Notes: generated from the sequence alone by a model not told the origin. Counted from the first letter of the stretch, positions 7,234 through 14,216 are shown. The stretch is 14,216 nt of DNA from Marine group II euryarchaeote REDSEA-S43_B8 (GCA_001629235.1 LUSA01000075.1:1-14216); one strand, 5' to 3'. Numbers and translations are program-made.

Positions 7234-7406
7234 TGTGGTATATATTATCACAATATGCTTTTTTATTGTGGTAATTAGTCATAAAAATTGTTTAATTTTA
7301 TATTTATTCAATAAATGTGGTAAATATAAACATAATATCTCTTTTAATTGTGGTAAATATTCTATTTACAATTATCTAATACCACATAATATTACTAATT
7401 GTGGTA
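7234..7406. repeat. TGTGGTA repeat array in AT-rich spacer
   Basis: The spacer 7234-7464 is strongly AT-rich compared with its flanks. It contains TGTGGTA at 7234, 7267, 7316, 7349 and 7400, usually extended as TTGTGGTAAATAT, and one inverted copy TACCACA at 7380-7386. The copy-to-copy steps are 33, 49, 33 and 51 bases, a near-alternating pattern. A weaker inverted variant (TATCACAATA) is at 7247-7256. The first copy begins directly after the MoeB-like stop codon. It may be a regulator-binding array or a replication/partition-type iteron set; nothing here proves either. The rest of the spacer to 7464 shows no clear gene. Confidence 0.7.
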
Positions 7407-7464
7407 AAATATGAAAATCTAGGCCAATATTGTTGTACTAGGCTCATTCGTGATTCAAAACAAT

Positions 7465-7773
7465 ATGGCGAGAGTTGGAATTTGGAAGTGTCCAGAATGC
7501 CAACTTCACCAAACCTGGAAGACTAGGTCAGATAAGTCAAACAAATTGGATCGTAAGTGTACGGGATGCGAGAAAAGGGTTCGAACAACCCTCGATAGGT
7601 CTGCCTCGGGGAAGGGCAGAGTGCGGAACGTCGAAATTTGGGAAAGGAATCCAAACGATTGGGCATCTCTAGAAGAAGAGGTTCGGAGAAGGAATGAGGG
7701 GTCTGTTGCAGATTCCATCGCATCTATTAATGAGAATGAAAACAGAAGATTGGCAGAAAGTTTTAGACCTTAA
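7465..7773 (+). CDS. Small zinc-ribbon protein, C-terminal end possibly altered
   Basis: A protein of about 102 residues starting MARVGIWKCPECQLHQTWKT. CPEC (C9, C12) and CTGC, about 27 residues further on, make a four-Cys zinc ribbon. A basic, Arg-rich stretch RTTLDRSASGKGRVRNVEIW and an acidic helix LEEEVRRRNEG follow. Zinc ribbons of this size in archaea are often nucleic-acid or transcription/translation accessory factors, but I do not recognise a specific family. ATG 7465 is preferred over GTG 7450 because MARVGIWKCPEC is a compact start. The last 18 or so codons (from about 7718) overlap, in a different frame, sequence that clearly encodes a FabG-like SDR segment. The true C-terminus has probably been replaced by out-of-frame read-through into that relic, so the ribbon domain is real but the tail is suspect. 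Confidence 0.7.
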   Translation: MARVGIWKCPECQLHQTWKTRSDKSNKLDRKCTGCEKRVRTTLDRSASGKGRVRNVEIWERNPNDWASLEEEVRRRNEGSVADSIASINENENRRLAESFRP

Positions 7774-7840
7774 CTTGAGTGGTGTTTTTTATTGCACAAG
7801 AGCGGTTTCTCGTCAGATGTTAAAGCAAAAAAAGGGATCT
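7718..7840 (+). pseudogene. Relic of a FabG-like short-chain dehydrogenase/reductase
   Basis: Frame 2 here reads HLLMRMKTEDWQKVLDLNLS, then GVFYCTRAVSRQMLKQKKG. This is the mid-section of 3-oxoacyl-ACP reductase-type SDRs (R-x-x-L-L-M-R-M-x-E-x-D-W-x-x-V-x-x-x-N-L-x-G-x-F). The Rossmann GxxxGIG start, the S-Y-K catalytic triad and the C-terminus are all absent. Upstream the frame is lost inside the zinc-ribbon gene. Downstream a GFNEM remnant, recalling the GFNGN after the SDR ISS motif, merges into the start of the E1 gene. It is therefore an internal fragment of about 40 residues, flanked by deletions on both sides. Confidence 0.75.
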
Positions 7841-7886
7841 AAATTCTGTTTCAGAATGTTGGGATTCAATGAAATGTAAAGAGAAA

Positions 7887-10283
7887 ATGACAGGTGAAGA
7901 GTTTCATGAATTCTCTCAGGAATTGATGAGAGTAATCGAGGAAAGATACCTGGAAAGGACGTTAGAGCCCGATCTATCTGGGCTTGCGAAATCAGAAATC
8001 ATACCGATGAGGCAGGGTGAAGCATTCCTAAAGAGGAGGTTGGGCAGGCTGCTAATTGATCTGACACTTTGCATGAGAAGAATTGCATATTATGCTTCGA
8101 TTACTGTGGAAAATAGATTAGAATGGCAGAGGAGAATGATTCGGACTCGATTAGTGGATGAGGAGTTGAAGGACCTCTTTGCGAATGGTTTGCCCACCCC
8201 AGATGGAGGTAGTTTTGGTGGAAAGGGTTTCAGATCTACCTGGCAGGAAGGAGTGGTGGCTTGCGCTACAGCTATGACGCGCGCAGTTGATTTGTCGGAG
8301 GAAAACCGCCACAATGCAGACATTGTAGCCCCAATGATCAGGGATATGGGCCTAGCACTTGCAATGGGACAGACTCCGATCGAGGTTTTTTCTGCCCAAA
8401 TGGGCAAGGCAGAGTCCTACATGGACGGTGGAATTCAAGGAAGCGGCGGTAGAGACCTGCATATAGGGAACTGGGAGAAAGGAATCCTGCCCCCCACTGC
8501 ACCATTGCCTATTGCAAGTGCAACAACCACGGGAGTGGCACTGGCTGCAAGTAGGCTAGGAGTTAGTAGATTCCACTTAGCCCCTGTAGGAGAGGGTTGT
8601 AGCAGTAGCGGAGAGTTCTGGGAGGCAATGAATTTCGCTGGAGTTCGTGGTTTGCCGATTTGCTTCATGATTCAGAATAATCAGATAGCACTTGATACAC
8701 TCAATTCTGCTCAATCAGGAGCAGAGACATTCGGTGACAAGGGGCATGCAATGGGAATTCCCGCCTGGACTATTGATGGATCTGATCCAGCGCTATTCTA
8801 TGCATCTACTGCAGTTGCTAAGGAGTTCGCCACGGATGGATGCGGAGCAACGCTGATCCACGTTGAAACAATGAGAGGTTGTGGGCACGCTCATCACCAT
8901 GATGATTTGTATCTTGGAGCATCAAGCGGAAACCCCCCAGGTTATGTTGATAGGGAGTTACTGAGATACTGGTCCGAGAAAGATCCTCTCCCAAATCATA
9001 GGGAGTTATTGATTAAACTCGGAGTGGGTGAACAAAAACTCAACCGCATTCAGATGGAAGAAGAAGGTAAGGTGGAGTCGGCCAGGAGCCAATTGGAAAA
9101 AATGGAGTGGCCGGAGGGAAATTCGGTTGTCAAGGGAGTTACATCAATCTCGGACGCGACAAGCCACGAGAAGCAACTACGGAGGATTGACGGGGCAGGA
9201 GACATTTCGAGTACCAGTCTAGATTCTGGGGAGCTCTCAATAGAGTTCTCAGATGCTCCCAATTCTTGGAGTTACAGTAGAGCAATTCAGAATGGCATGG
9301 CAGCACTTGCAGACCAATTCGGCAATCAGATGGTGTTCATGGGCGAGGATATGGAAGTAGCAGGTGCATTCGGAATGAATCTAGGGCTCAAGGCTAAGGG
9401 TCATCAATCAAAACTTCTCGATATGCCATTATCTGAGGCCATAATTATCCACTCAGCGACAGGAGCGGCTCTGGGTGGGATGAGGCCACTGGCAGAGATA
9501 CAGTTCGGAGGATTTGCGGCACTGGCAATGAATCCTCTAGTCAACAATGCGGCCCAATTGAGATGGAGATGGGGCGCAGAGGTACCGATGACAGTGCGAA
9601 TTCCCCTAGGAGCGAAGACCAGGAGTGGTCCATTTCACGCTAATATGATTGAATCATGGCTAACAAACGATCCGGGATTGATCATTGTGACTCCAAGTAA
9701 TCCTCAGGATGCTTATGACCTGCTTATTGAGTCACACCATCTACCAGATCCTGTTGTCTATCTAGAGCATATTGGGCTGTACGGACTTAGAGGGGGCATA
9801 ACTGGCTGGGGCAAATCAATCAATCAAATAGTGGATACGGAGGCTGTAATGAACAGACTAGAAAATGGAGATAGTTCAATTGGCAAAGCGAGAGTAGTCA
9901 GAGGAGGCGAGGATCTTACAATTGTCACCTGGGGTGCCATGGTACACGTTGCACTTGATGCAGCAGAGAATGTGTCAAACAGGGGGGTTGAAGTCGAAGT
10001 TGTGGATCTGAGAACTCTAGTTCCTTTTGACTCTGGGACATGTATCAACTCGGTTCTCAAGACTGGCAGACTAATCGTTCTACAAGAGTCGCAGTGGACT
10101 GGTGGCTTTGGCCATACAGTCTCGAGCAGGATTATCGAAGAGTCGTTTTGGAGGTTGGAAACTCCTCCCGTAGTGATTGGAGCATTGGACACTCCTGTCC
10201 CTTTCTCACCAACACTTGAGGACCATACTATACCAAGTGTCGAAGTAGTTTCCAGACATATCGAGAGAGCGTGTACAAAATGA
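7887..10283 (+). CDS. Fused E1 alpha/beta 2-oxoacid dehydrogenase (branched-chain/pyruvate type)
   Basis: A thiamine-diphosphate E1 of about 798 residues with alpha and beta subunits in one chain. Numbered from the upstream ATG 7869, residues 1-85 are a helical N-terminal extension. The alpha domain (about 85-400) has the ThDP/Mg motif VGEGCSSSGEFWEAMNFAG (241 on) closing with NN at 270-271, and the loop GCGHAHHHDDLYLG. A linker of about 60 residues follows. The beta domain (about 465-800) has GEDMEVAGAFGM (catalytic-type Glu near 493), DMPLSEAIIIHSATGAALGG and RSGPFHANMIESW. It decarboxylates a 2-oxoacid and passes the acyl group to lipoyl-E2; no E2 or E3 lies in this window. The first Asp of the usual GDG is Glu here. 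Start is uncertain: ATG 7869 adds KCKEK and abuts SDR relic sequence; 7887 (MTGEEFHEF) looks more natural. Substrate (pyruvate or branched-chain) cannot be settled. Confidence 0.9.
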   Translation: MTGEEFHEFSQELMRVIEERYLERTLEPDLSGLAKSEIIPMRQGEAFLKRRLGRLLIDLTLCMRRIAYYASITVENRLEWQRRMIRTRLVDEELKDLFANGLPTPDGGSFGGKGFRSTWQEGVVACATAMTRAVDLSEENRHNADIVAPMIRDMGLALAMGQTPIEVFSAQMGKAESYMDGGIQGSGGRDLHIGNWEKGILPPTAPLPIASATTTGVALAASRLGVSRFHLAPVGEGCSSSGEFWEAMNFAGVRGLPICFMIQNNQIALDTLNSAQSGAETFGDKGHAMGIPAWTIDGSDPALFYASTAVAKEFATDGCGATLIHVETMRGCGHAHHHDDLYLGASSGNPPGYVDRELLRYWSEKDPLPNHRELLIKLGVGEQKLNRIQMEEEGKVESARSQLEKMEWPEGNSVVKGVTSISDATSHEKQLRRIDGAGDISSTSLDSGELSIEFSDAPNSWSYSRAIQNGMAALADQFGNQMVFMGEDMEVAGAFGMNLGLKAKGHQSKLLDMPLSEAIIIHSATGAALGGMRPLAEIQFGGFAALAMNPLVNNAAQLRWRWGAEVPMTVRIPLGAKTRSGPFHANMIESWLTNDPGLIIVTPSNPQDAYDLLIESHHLPDPVVYLEHIGLYGLRGGITGWGKSINQIVDTEAVMNRLENGDSSIGKARVVRGGEDLTIVTWGAMVHVALDAAENVSNRGVEVEVVDLRTLVPFDSGTCINSVLKTGRLIVLQESQWTGGFGHTVSSRIIEESFWRLETPPVVIGALDTPVPFSPTLEDHTIPSVEVVSRHIERACTK

Positions 10284-10327
10284 AATCCAACGAAATATCT
10301 GGAAAAGAGTAAATTGTGAAATGTCTC

Positions 10328-10332
10328 AGGAG
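10328..10332 (+). promoter_or_regulatory. Ribosome binding site for the antiporter gene
   Basis: AGGAG lies six bases before ATG 10339, supporting that start. The 55-base gap after the E1 stop shows no other feature. Confidence 0.5.
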
Positions 10333-10338
10333 TAGAAT

Positions 10339-11298
10339 ATGGATGAGACTGTAGTTGACGTTGCTTTCGTCCTTATCGGTTTTGCTTTGCTAATGTTCGG
10401 AGGGGAGGCTCTTGTTCAAGGGGCTACTAGGATATCACAGAGCCTTAGCGTATCGCCTCTAGTAGTTGGATTCACAGTCGTAGCTATTGGAACCTCACTC
10501 CCCGAACTGGCTGTTGCGATTGAGGCTATTGATAGTGGCGTACCGAATATTGCAGTTGGAGGAGTCCTAGGTTCTAATGTCGCAAACGTGATGTTGGTCT
10601 TGGGAGCGGCAGCCGTCTTAGGGGCTAAATCTGATGTAGAAACAGGGGTAAACAGGGATGCGATAGCAGTAGTAGTAGCCACTCTGTTCATGGCAATATT
10701 CGTTTATTTTGGAGAAGTTCCTCTCCTAGGGGGCGTCGTGATGTTGACATGTCTGATTGGTTACTACTACTACACCTACTCAGTTGCAATATCGGGGGAA
10801 GATCAGTATGAGTTTGAAGACTCATGGCTACCAAACAAAATGTCCCTTGCAATCCCCTTCTGTGTTATGGGTGGCGGGATGATATGGTTTGGTGCTGAAT
10901 TACTAGTATTGGGATCAACCGGTATTGCTGAGACTTTCGGAGTCTCGGAGGCCGTTATTGGTCTGACGGTGGTAGCACTGGGGACTTCATTGCCCGAACT
11001 GGCTGTTACACTAGTAGCTGGGATTAGGGGGCAAGGAGGGGTTGCCGTAGGAAACGTACTAGGTTCCAATGTGATGAACATCATGGGGATAATTGGAATA
11101 GCGAGTATTGTTGGGAGTGGAATTCCTGTCGATGTAGAGTTTCAGAGAGACATCTTGGTGGTGATGGTAACATCGGGATTCGTAGTATGGATGCTCATAT
11201 CTGGAAAGGAGTTCACCAAAAATATTGGAACTATGATGATTTTAACTTACATATTCTACATGACATATCTCGGTGGTTTCCTAGAAGGATTATTTTAG
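10339..11298 (+). CDS. CaCA-family Na+/Ca2+ antiporter (YrbG-like)
   Basis: A 319-residue polytopic membrane protein with the inverted duplication of the Ca2+/cation antiporter family. Alpha-1 repeat: VGFTVVAIGTSLPELAVAIE (GTSLPE at 51-56) with GGVLGSNVANVMLVLG. Alpha-2 repeat: IGLTVVALGTSLPELAVTLV (GTSLPE at 215-220) with GNVLGSNVMNIMGIIG. The Glu of each GTSLPE and the GSN motifs form the ion site in known members. An acidic cytosolic loop (about 153-165, GEDQYEFEDS) joins the halves. It has about ten hydrophobic segments and the usual prokaryotic length (about 310-330). It would move Ca2+ out in exchange for Na+, fitting a marine cell, though the ion choice is inferred. It is in the same direction as E1 and MocA and may share a transcript. 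Confidence 0.93.
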   Translation: MDETVVDVAFVLIGFALLMFGGEALVQGATRISQSLSVSPLVVGFTVVAIGTSLPELAVAIEAIDSGVPNIAVGGVLGSNVANVMLVLGAAAVLGAKSDVETGVNRDAIAVVVATLFMAIFVYFGEVPLLGGVVMLTCLIGYYYYTYSVAISGEDQYEFEDSWLPNKMSLAIPFCVMGGGMIWFGAELLVLGSTGIAETFGVSEAVIGLTVVALGTSLPELAVTLVAGIRGQGGVAVGNVLGSNVMNIMGIIGIASIVGSGIPVDVEFQRDILVVMVTSGFVVWMLISGKEFTKNIGTMMILTYIFYMTYLGGFLEGLF

Positions 11299-11320
11299 CG
11301 AGATAGGCTAGTCGAGTTTT

Positions 11321-11325
11321 GGGAG
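11321..11325 (+). promoter_or_regulatory. Ribosome binding site deciding a GTG start
   Basis: GGGAG lies seven bases before GTG 11333. It supports a GTG start for the nucleotidyltransferase, whose glycine-rich loop begins only seven residues later, leaving no room for a later start. Confidence 0.5.
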
Positions 11326-11332
11326 AGATAGT

Positions 11333-11902
11333 GTGGAATGTGTCATTCTTGCGGCTGGTTCAAGCAGTAGGCTTGGCATGGATAAGGCATTGGTTGATGT
11401 CGGTTCTCAGACACTCATCAGTTGGATTTCACGAAGATTATCGAGTCGTGTGGCCAATATCACCATTGTTGCAAATGAGTCAAATTTTGCGGAAATTTCC
11501 AAAATTGTGAGTGATGTGAATGTAATCCTAAACCGAAATCCGCACGAAGGGAGAACAGGCTCTCTGAAAGTGGGGATCGACAGTATTGATTCCTCGCGGG
11601 CGGAGGATTACAGATTGCTTGTTGTTCCAGTAGATCGACCAGGATTCTCAGATTCCACTCTGGATCATCTAATTTGTTCAGAAGAGACCTGCTGCCCTAT
11701 GAAGGAAGGCAGGGGTGGGCACCCCCTAGTGCTGACTTTCGAAGATGTCGACAAGGTAAGGAAAAGTTCAGCAAATTCACCATTGAGAGAAGTAATCGAG
11801 GCAAGTAGATTCGAGGTTCTAGACAGATTTCTAGAACTAAACATAGATACCCCAGAGGATATAATTAATCTACAAGAGAAACTACAATTGGTTAATGAAT
11901 AG
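11333..11902 (+). CDS. MobA/MocA-like molybdopterin nucleotidyltransferase
   Basis: A 189-residue nucleotide-sugar-transferase-fold protein. The N-terminal signature MECVILAAGSSSRLGMDKAL is the NTP-binding L-A-A-G-x-S-x-R-x-G-x-x-K loop. NRNPHEGRTGSLKVGID, VVPVDRPGFSDSTLDHLI (the metal-binding Asp-x-P region) and GGHPLVLTFEDVDKV correspond to the MocA order (N-P-x-x-x-x-G-x-x-x-S-L, D-x-P, G-H-P-V). The protein ends NIDTPEDIINL, typical of MocA/MobA-like proteins. MocA adds CMP to molybdopterin to make the MCD cofactor of xanthine dehydrogenase/CO dehydrogenase-family enzymes; MobA adds GMP. XdhC two genes downstream, and the GHP motif, favour the MocA role, but sequence reading cannot fully exclude another nucleotidyltransferase of this family. 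The start is GTG with GGGAG upstream. Confidence 0.85.
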   Translation: MECVILAAGSSSRLGMDKALVDVGSQTLISWISRRLSSRVANITIVANESNFAEISKIVSDVNVILNRNPHEGRTGSLKVGIDSIDSSRAEDYRLLVVPVDRPGFSDSTLDHLICSEETCCPMKEGRGGHPLVLTFEDVDKVRKSSANSPLREVIEASRFEVLDRFLELNIDTPEDIINLQEKLQLVNE

Positions 11903-11950
11903 GATAGAAATTATCCATTTCTTATCCTGAGTTCTGAACTATTGAGTTTG

Positions 11951-13252
11951 ATGAGTCCTCTTTCAAAATCGAGAAAATGGAGTATTGGATTCCTTCATGC
12001 TAAGATGTCAAATGATTTATACAAACTTGGAGTGGAATGGGTAATGCCAACCTCTGCTGAAGTAATCGAAGTGGTAGTTGTGAGCATGCGAGATGCCTTT
12101 CTAGCCGTTACCGTATTTGTTGCTTCGATGGTTCTGCTGTTCAGTTGGTTACAGTACATTACCGCTGGAAGGTTTGTAGACGTGATTCGAACGAAAAGGC
12201 GATGGCAGCCCGTAATCGGTGCCATTATGGGCATCACTCCTGGTTGTGGCGGAGCCATTGTAATCATGCCAATGTACACTAGAGGTTTCGTCAGCTATGG
12301 AACCGTAATAGCCACTCTGATCGCAACCCTCGGGGATGCTGCGTTCGTCTTGATTGGTGCTGCTCTCACTGACTCCTCTTTCGTGGCTCCCGCAGTAGCG
12401 GTACATGTCATCTCCTTCTTGACAGGAGTTACATGGGGCTACCTCATAGATGGATTGAGTATCACGCCACAGAGCCCTTTGGGTGGATTGTTACTTAGAT
12501 CCGAGTCGACGAAGGATCAGGGAATTGTCAAATTGGGGGATTTGGAAGATACACAAACAGTCTTTGATGATCTTGGAAGAGAAGATGAAAGTGGCCCGGG
12601 TTATTTCCTTCTTCACCAAGGTTACACCTTGTGGTGGATAGTTACCTCAATTGGATTGGTATTCGCAGTAATGTTACTTGTTTGGAGTTCTCAAGACCCT
12701 GATTTTGAGCTTTCAATAGAATATAACCCATTTACGTTACATGGTTTCATAACTTGGATAGGTTTGATAGGTACAACTTTGTCAATAATCCTGTATCTAT
12801 CTCAGAAAACCTGGATTCGTGACGATACAGAAGCTTCTATTGGAGACAAACTCTATTCGATGAGAGAGACATTAATACACTCTGCAAGTGAAACTGCATT
12901 TGTCACGTTCTGGGTCATGGCTGCTTACCTAATTTTCGAGTTTACCATGCTATTCTCGGGAACCAACGAAGCAGACTTAGCCAAGTATGGTGATGGGATT
13001 TTTGCAGTTGTAGTCGCTTCTTTCATTGGATTAATACCCGGTTGCGGACCTCAGATTATTGCCATTACCGCCTATACAAAGGATCTGATCTCATTCCCGG
13101 CTCTGGCTGCGAATGCGATTAGCCAAGACGGAGATGCTCTTTTTCCACTTTTGGTCAGACACAGGCTAGCTAGCCTCTGGGCCACGCTACATACAACTAT
13201 TCCTGCCCTAATTTTAGGAGTCGCGCTTTTGATTCTGGACGTATCTTTCTAA
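11951..13252 (+). CDS. Putative metal (manganese/heavy-metal) exporter, DUF2899/ArsP_2-like
   Basis: A membrane protein of about 433 residues with two halves. Half 1 has hydrophobic segments near residues 50-70, 90-110, 115-130 and 135-155, and the motif MGITPGCGGAIVIMPMYTRG, then LIATLGDAAFVLI. A charged cytosolic loop (about 185-220, SESTKDQG..DDLGREDES) divides the halves. Half 2 has LIPGCGPQIIAITAYTKDLI, then NAISQDGDALFPLLVRHRLA. The twin PGCG motifs, each followed about 25-30 residues later by a G-D-A, are the signature I associate with the 10-TM putative heavy-metal/manganese transporter family (PF11449). The substrate is not settled in the family. The start is uncertain: TTG 11942, ATG 11951 or ATG 12005 are all in frame. 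It lies between MocA and XdhC genes, so a role in metal handling for Mo-enzymes is possible but speculative. Confidence 0.75.
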   Translation: MSPLSKSRKWSIGFLHAKMSNDLYKLGVEWVMPTSAEVIEVVVVSMRDAFLAVTVFVASMVLLFSWLQYITAGRFVDVIRTKRRWQPVIGAIMGITPGCGGAIVIMPMYTRGFVSYGTVIATLIATLGDAAFVLIGAALTDSSFVAPAVAVHVISFLTGVTWGYLIDGLSITPQSPLGGLLLRSESTKDQGIVKLGDLEDTQTVFDDLGREDESGPGYFLLHQGYTLWWIVTSIGLVFAVMLLVWSSQDPDFELSIEYNPFTLHGFITWIGLIGTTLSIILYLSQKTWIRDDTEASIGDKLYSMRETLIHSASETAFVTFWVMAAYLIFEFTMLFSGTNEADLAKYGDGIFAVVVASFIGLIPGCGPQIIAITAYTKDLISFPALAANAISQDGDALFPLLVRHRLASLWATLHTTIPALILGVALLILDVSF

Positions 13253-13299
13253 TTCCGAGGTATACTCAAACGTATCTGATTATCTTCACAACTCCAAAG

Positions 13300-13313
13300 G
13301 TCGGCACCCCGAC
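13300..13313 (+). other. Small hairpin in the leader just before the XdhC start
   Basis: GTCGG (13300-13304) and CCGAC (13309-13313) pair over a CACC loop, and AAAG/CTTT flank it. It lies 8 bases before GTG 13322, in the 69-base gap after the exporter, where a ribosome binding site would be expected but is not seen. It may tune translation or be chance. Confidence 0.3.
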
Positions 13314-13321
13314 GGGTCTTT

Positions 13322-14161
13322 GTGACAGTCGCAGTCCTAAACTGGGCCATCAAGAGAGTAGAAGCTGGAGAAAGAGTCGCCATTGCATCGGTGGTCCAGG
13401 CCAGCGGGAGCGTTCCCGGGAAACCAGGAGCAAGGCTAGCAATCAGCTCCTCGGGTGAAAAGTTCGGAACTATCGGTGGTGCAGGATTGGAGTTAACGGT
13501 GGAGAAGGAGCTTCAAGAAATTCTGTTCCGAGATTTGTCTGACCTAAGAAAAAAAGGAGGGAAAGTTGAGGCATTCCTGCTAAACAGAGACGGCAAAGGA
13601 AAAGAGGCATCTGCCCTCGACAGTCTATGCGGAGGTCGGGTGACAGTAGCCATGGAAGTGATTACTCCGCGACCTCACATCTTGATTGCGGGCGGGGGAC
13701 ACGTTGGTCTTTCGATTGCAAGGGTGTGTGATTCTCTCGAATGGCCGTATAGCGTATTCGATATCAGAGAGGAATATTGTAACCAACAGCGTTATCCAAA
13801 CTCTGAGGGGAATTTCTGCTCATCTGTCGAGGATTTTCTCAAGAGCGAAAGTAAGGATTCTTTGGCTCGTTTTTCAGATATTCTACTGTTGAGTCATGAT
13901 TGGTCGGTTGATGAAGAGATGCTAATTGGATTACTACAATTATGCAAAGAAGGAAGGAGGCCCAGGATTGGGGCAATAGGATCGAAGAAGAAATGGTCTG
14001 CTTTCGAGAAGAAGGCTATTGAAAGTGGGGTGGAGAAGTGGCTTTTAGAATCTGTAAGATGCCCTATTGGCCTCGACATTGGGGCGGATACTCCGGAAGA
14101 AATTGCAATTGCGGTTTGTGCAGAGGTTTTATCCATCGAAAGGAAGAACGTATCTACCTAA
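13322..14161 (+). CDS. XdhC/CoxF-family molybdenum hydroxylase maturation factor
   Basis: A 279-residue protein in two domains. The N-terminal XdhC/CoxI domain reads IASVVQASGSVPGKPGARLA, then KFGTIGGAGLE (usual form G-T-I-G-G-G-x-x-E; here one Gly is Ala) and SLCGGRVTVAMEV. The C-terminal Rossmann domain begins HILIAGGGHVGLSIARVCDS (about 120-140) and closes with RPRIGAIGSKKKWSAFEK and CPIGLDIGADTPEEIAIAV, the classic family ending (P-x-G-L-D-I-G-A-x-T-P-E-E-I-A). XdhC proteins bind molybdopterin cofactor and help its sulfuration and insertion into xanthine dehydrogenase/aldehyde oxidase/CO dehydrogenase-type enzymes. The start is GTG 13322; no good ribosome binding site is visible, and no other in-frame start keeps the first helix. 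Together with MocA upstream it predicts a Mo-hydroxylase partner, probably beyond the right edge. Confidence 0.92.
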   Translation: MTVAVLNWAIKRVEAGERVAIASVVQASGSVPGKPGARLAISSSGEKFGTIGGAGLELTVEKELQEILFRDLSDLRKKGGKVEAFLLNRDGKGKEASALDSLCGGRVTVAMEVITPRPHILIAGGGHVGLSIARVCDSLEWPYSVFDIREEYCNQQRYPNSEGNFCSSVEDFLKSESKDSLARFSDILLLSHDWSVDEEMLIGLLQLCKEGRRPRIGAIGSKKKWSAFEKKAIESGVEKWLLESVRCPIGLDIGADTPEEIAIAVCAEVLSIERKNVST

Positions 14162-14192
14162 GTATCAAATTAGTTGTTAAATTCGGAGGGTT

Positions 14193-14216
14193 GTGAAGGT
14201 CCTGACGACTCTAGTC
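14193..14216 (+). CDS. Possible start of the next gene (partial)
   Basis: GGAGGG (14185-14190) sits just before GTG 14193, which opens MKVLTTLV to the window edge. The 31-base gap after the XdhC stop and the good ribosome binding site suggest a following gene in the same operon. Only eight codons are visible, so neither the product nor even the frame is certain. Confidence 0.35.

Noticed and set aside
7419..7443. CTAGGC repeated 19 bases apart upstream of the zinc-ribbon gene
   Set aside because: Two six-base copies are too short and common to support as a site.
7234..7464. CRISPR-like array
   Set aside because: Repeats are only seven to thirteen bases, spacing is uneven, one copy is inverted, and no cas genes are present.
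13163..13176. Perfect 14-base palindrome AGGCTAGCTAGCCT
   Set aside because: It lies inside the exporter coding sequence, is a single copy, and its codons read a normal RLASLW; best taken as chance.
1..14216. Genome-wide reassignment of TGA as a sense codon
   Set aside because: ribE, ribH, trxB, E1, the GHMP kinase and the GYD gene all end with TGA at sensible places, so the TGA within ribB is a local event.

Overview
The window reads as a piece of an archaeal chromosome, most likely from a Thermoplasmatota-type marine lineage (Marine Group II / Poseidoniia-like). This is an inference, not a proven assignment. The clues are an archaeal-type FMN adenylyltransferase (RibL), a short archaeal-type lumazine synthase and DHBP synthase, a large secreted subtilase, an 800-residue fused E1 dehydrogenase, and leaderless-looking promoters mixed with occasional GGAGG ribosome binding sites.

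Layout. Minus strand 1-2507: a secreted S8 subtilisin-like protease that runs off the left edge, then a GHMP-family sugar kinase; both are broken. Plus strand 2540-4717: a riboflavin/FAD cluster ribB-ribL-ribE-ribH, tightly packed, in which only ribB is broken. A small GYD-domain gene (minus, 4727-5047) converges on ribH. Plus strand 5159-7233: thioredoxin reductase, then a MoeB/ThiF-like E1 enzyme fused to rhodanese. 7234-7464 is a very AT-rich spacer holding five direct copies and one inverted copy of TGTGGTA. Plus strand 7465-10283: a small zinc-ribbon protein, an embedded relic of a FabG-like short-chain dehydrogenase, and a fused E1 alpha/beta 2-oxoacid dehydrogenase. Plus strand 10339-14161: a CaCA-family Na+/Ca2+ antiporter, a MobA/MocA-like nucleotidyltransferase, a putative metal exporter with two PGCG motifs (DUF2899/ArsP_2-like), and an XdhC/CoxF-like Mo-hydroxylase maturation factor. 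A new gene may begin at 14193.

How the genes work together. ribB, ribE, ribH and ribL would make the xylulose-5-phosphate-derived half of riboflavin, close the ring, and convert FMN to FAD. Several neighbours (TrxB, and Mo-hydroxylases inferred from MocA/XdhC) are flavin users or serve flavin users. MocA plus XdhC suggest that a molybdenum hydroxylase operon lies just beyond the right edge.

The most striking feature is damage. Subtilase, GHMP kinase and RibB each keep good family sequence on both sides of a lesion, but short internal segments are missing, with frameshifts. RibB also has an in-frame TGA, and an orphan SDR fragment sits out of frame between two genes. The rest of the window is intact. 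This is either local gene decay by many small deletions or a misassembled metagenomic consensus, and the sequence alone cannot decide. I see no clear new defence or mobile system. The best candidates for unexplained biology are the TGTGGTA repeat array and the MocA-exporter-XdhC neighbourhood.
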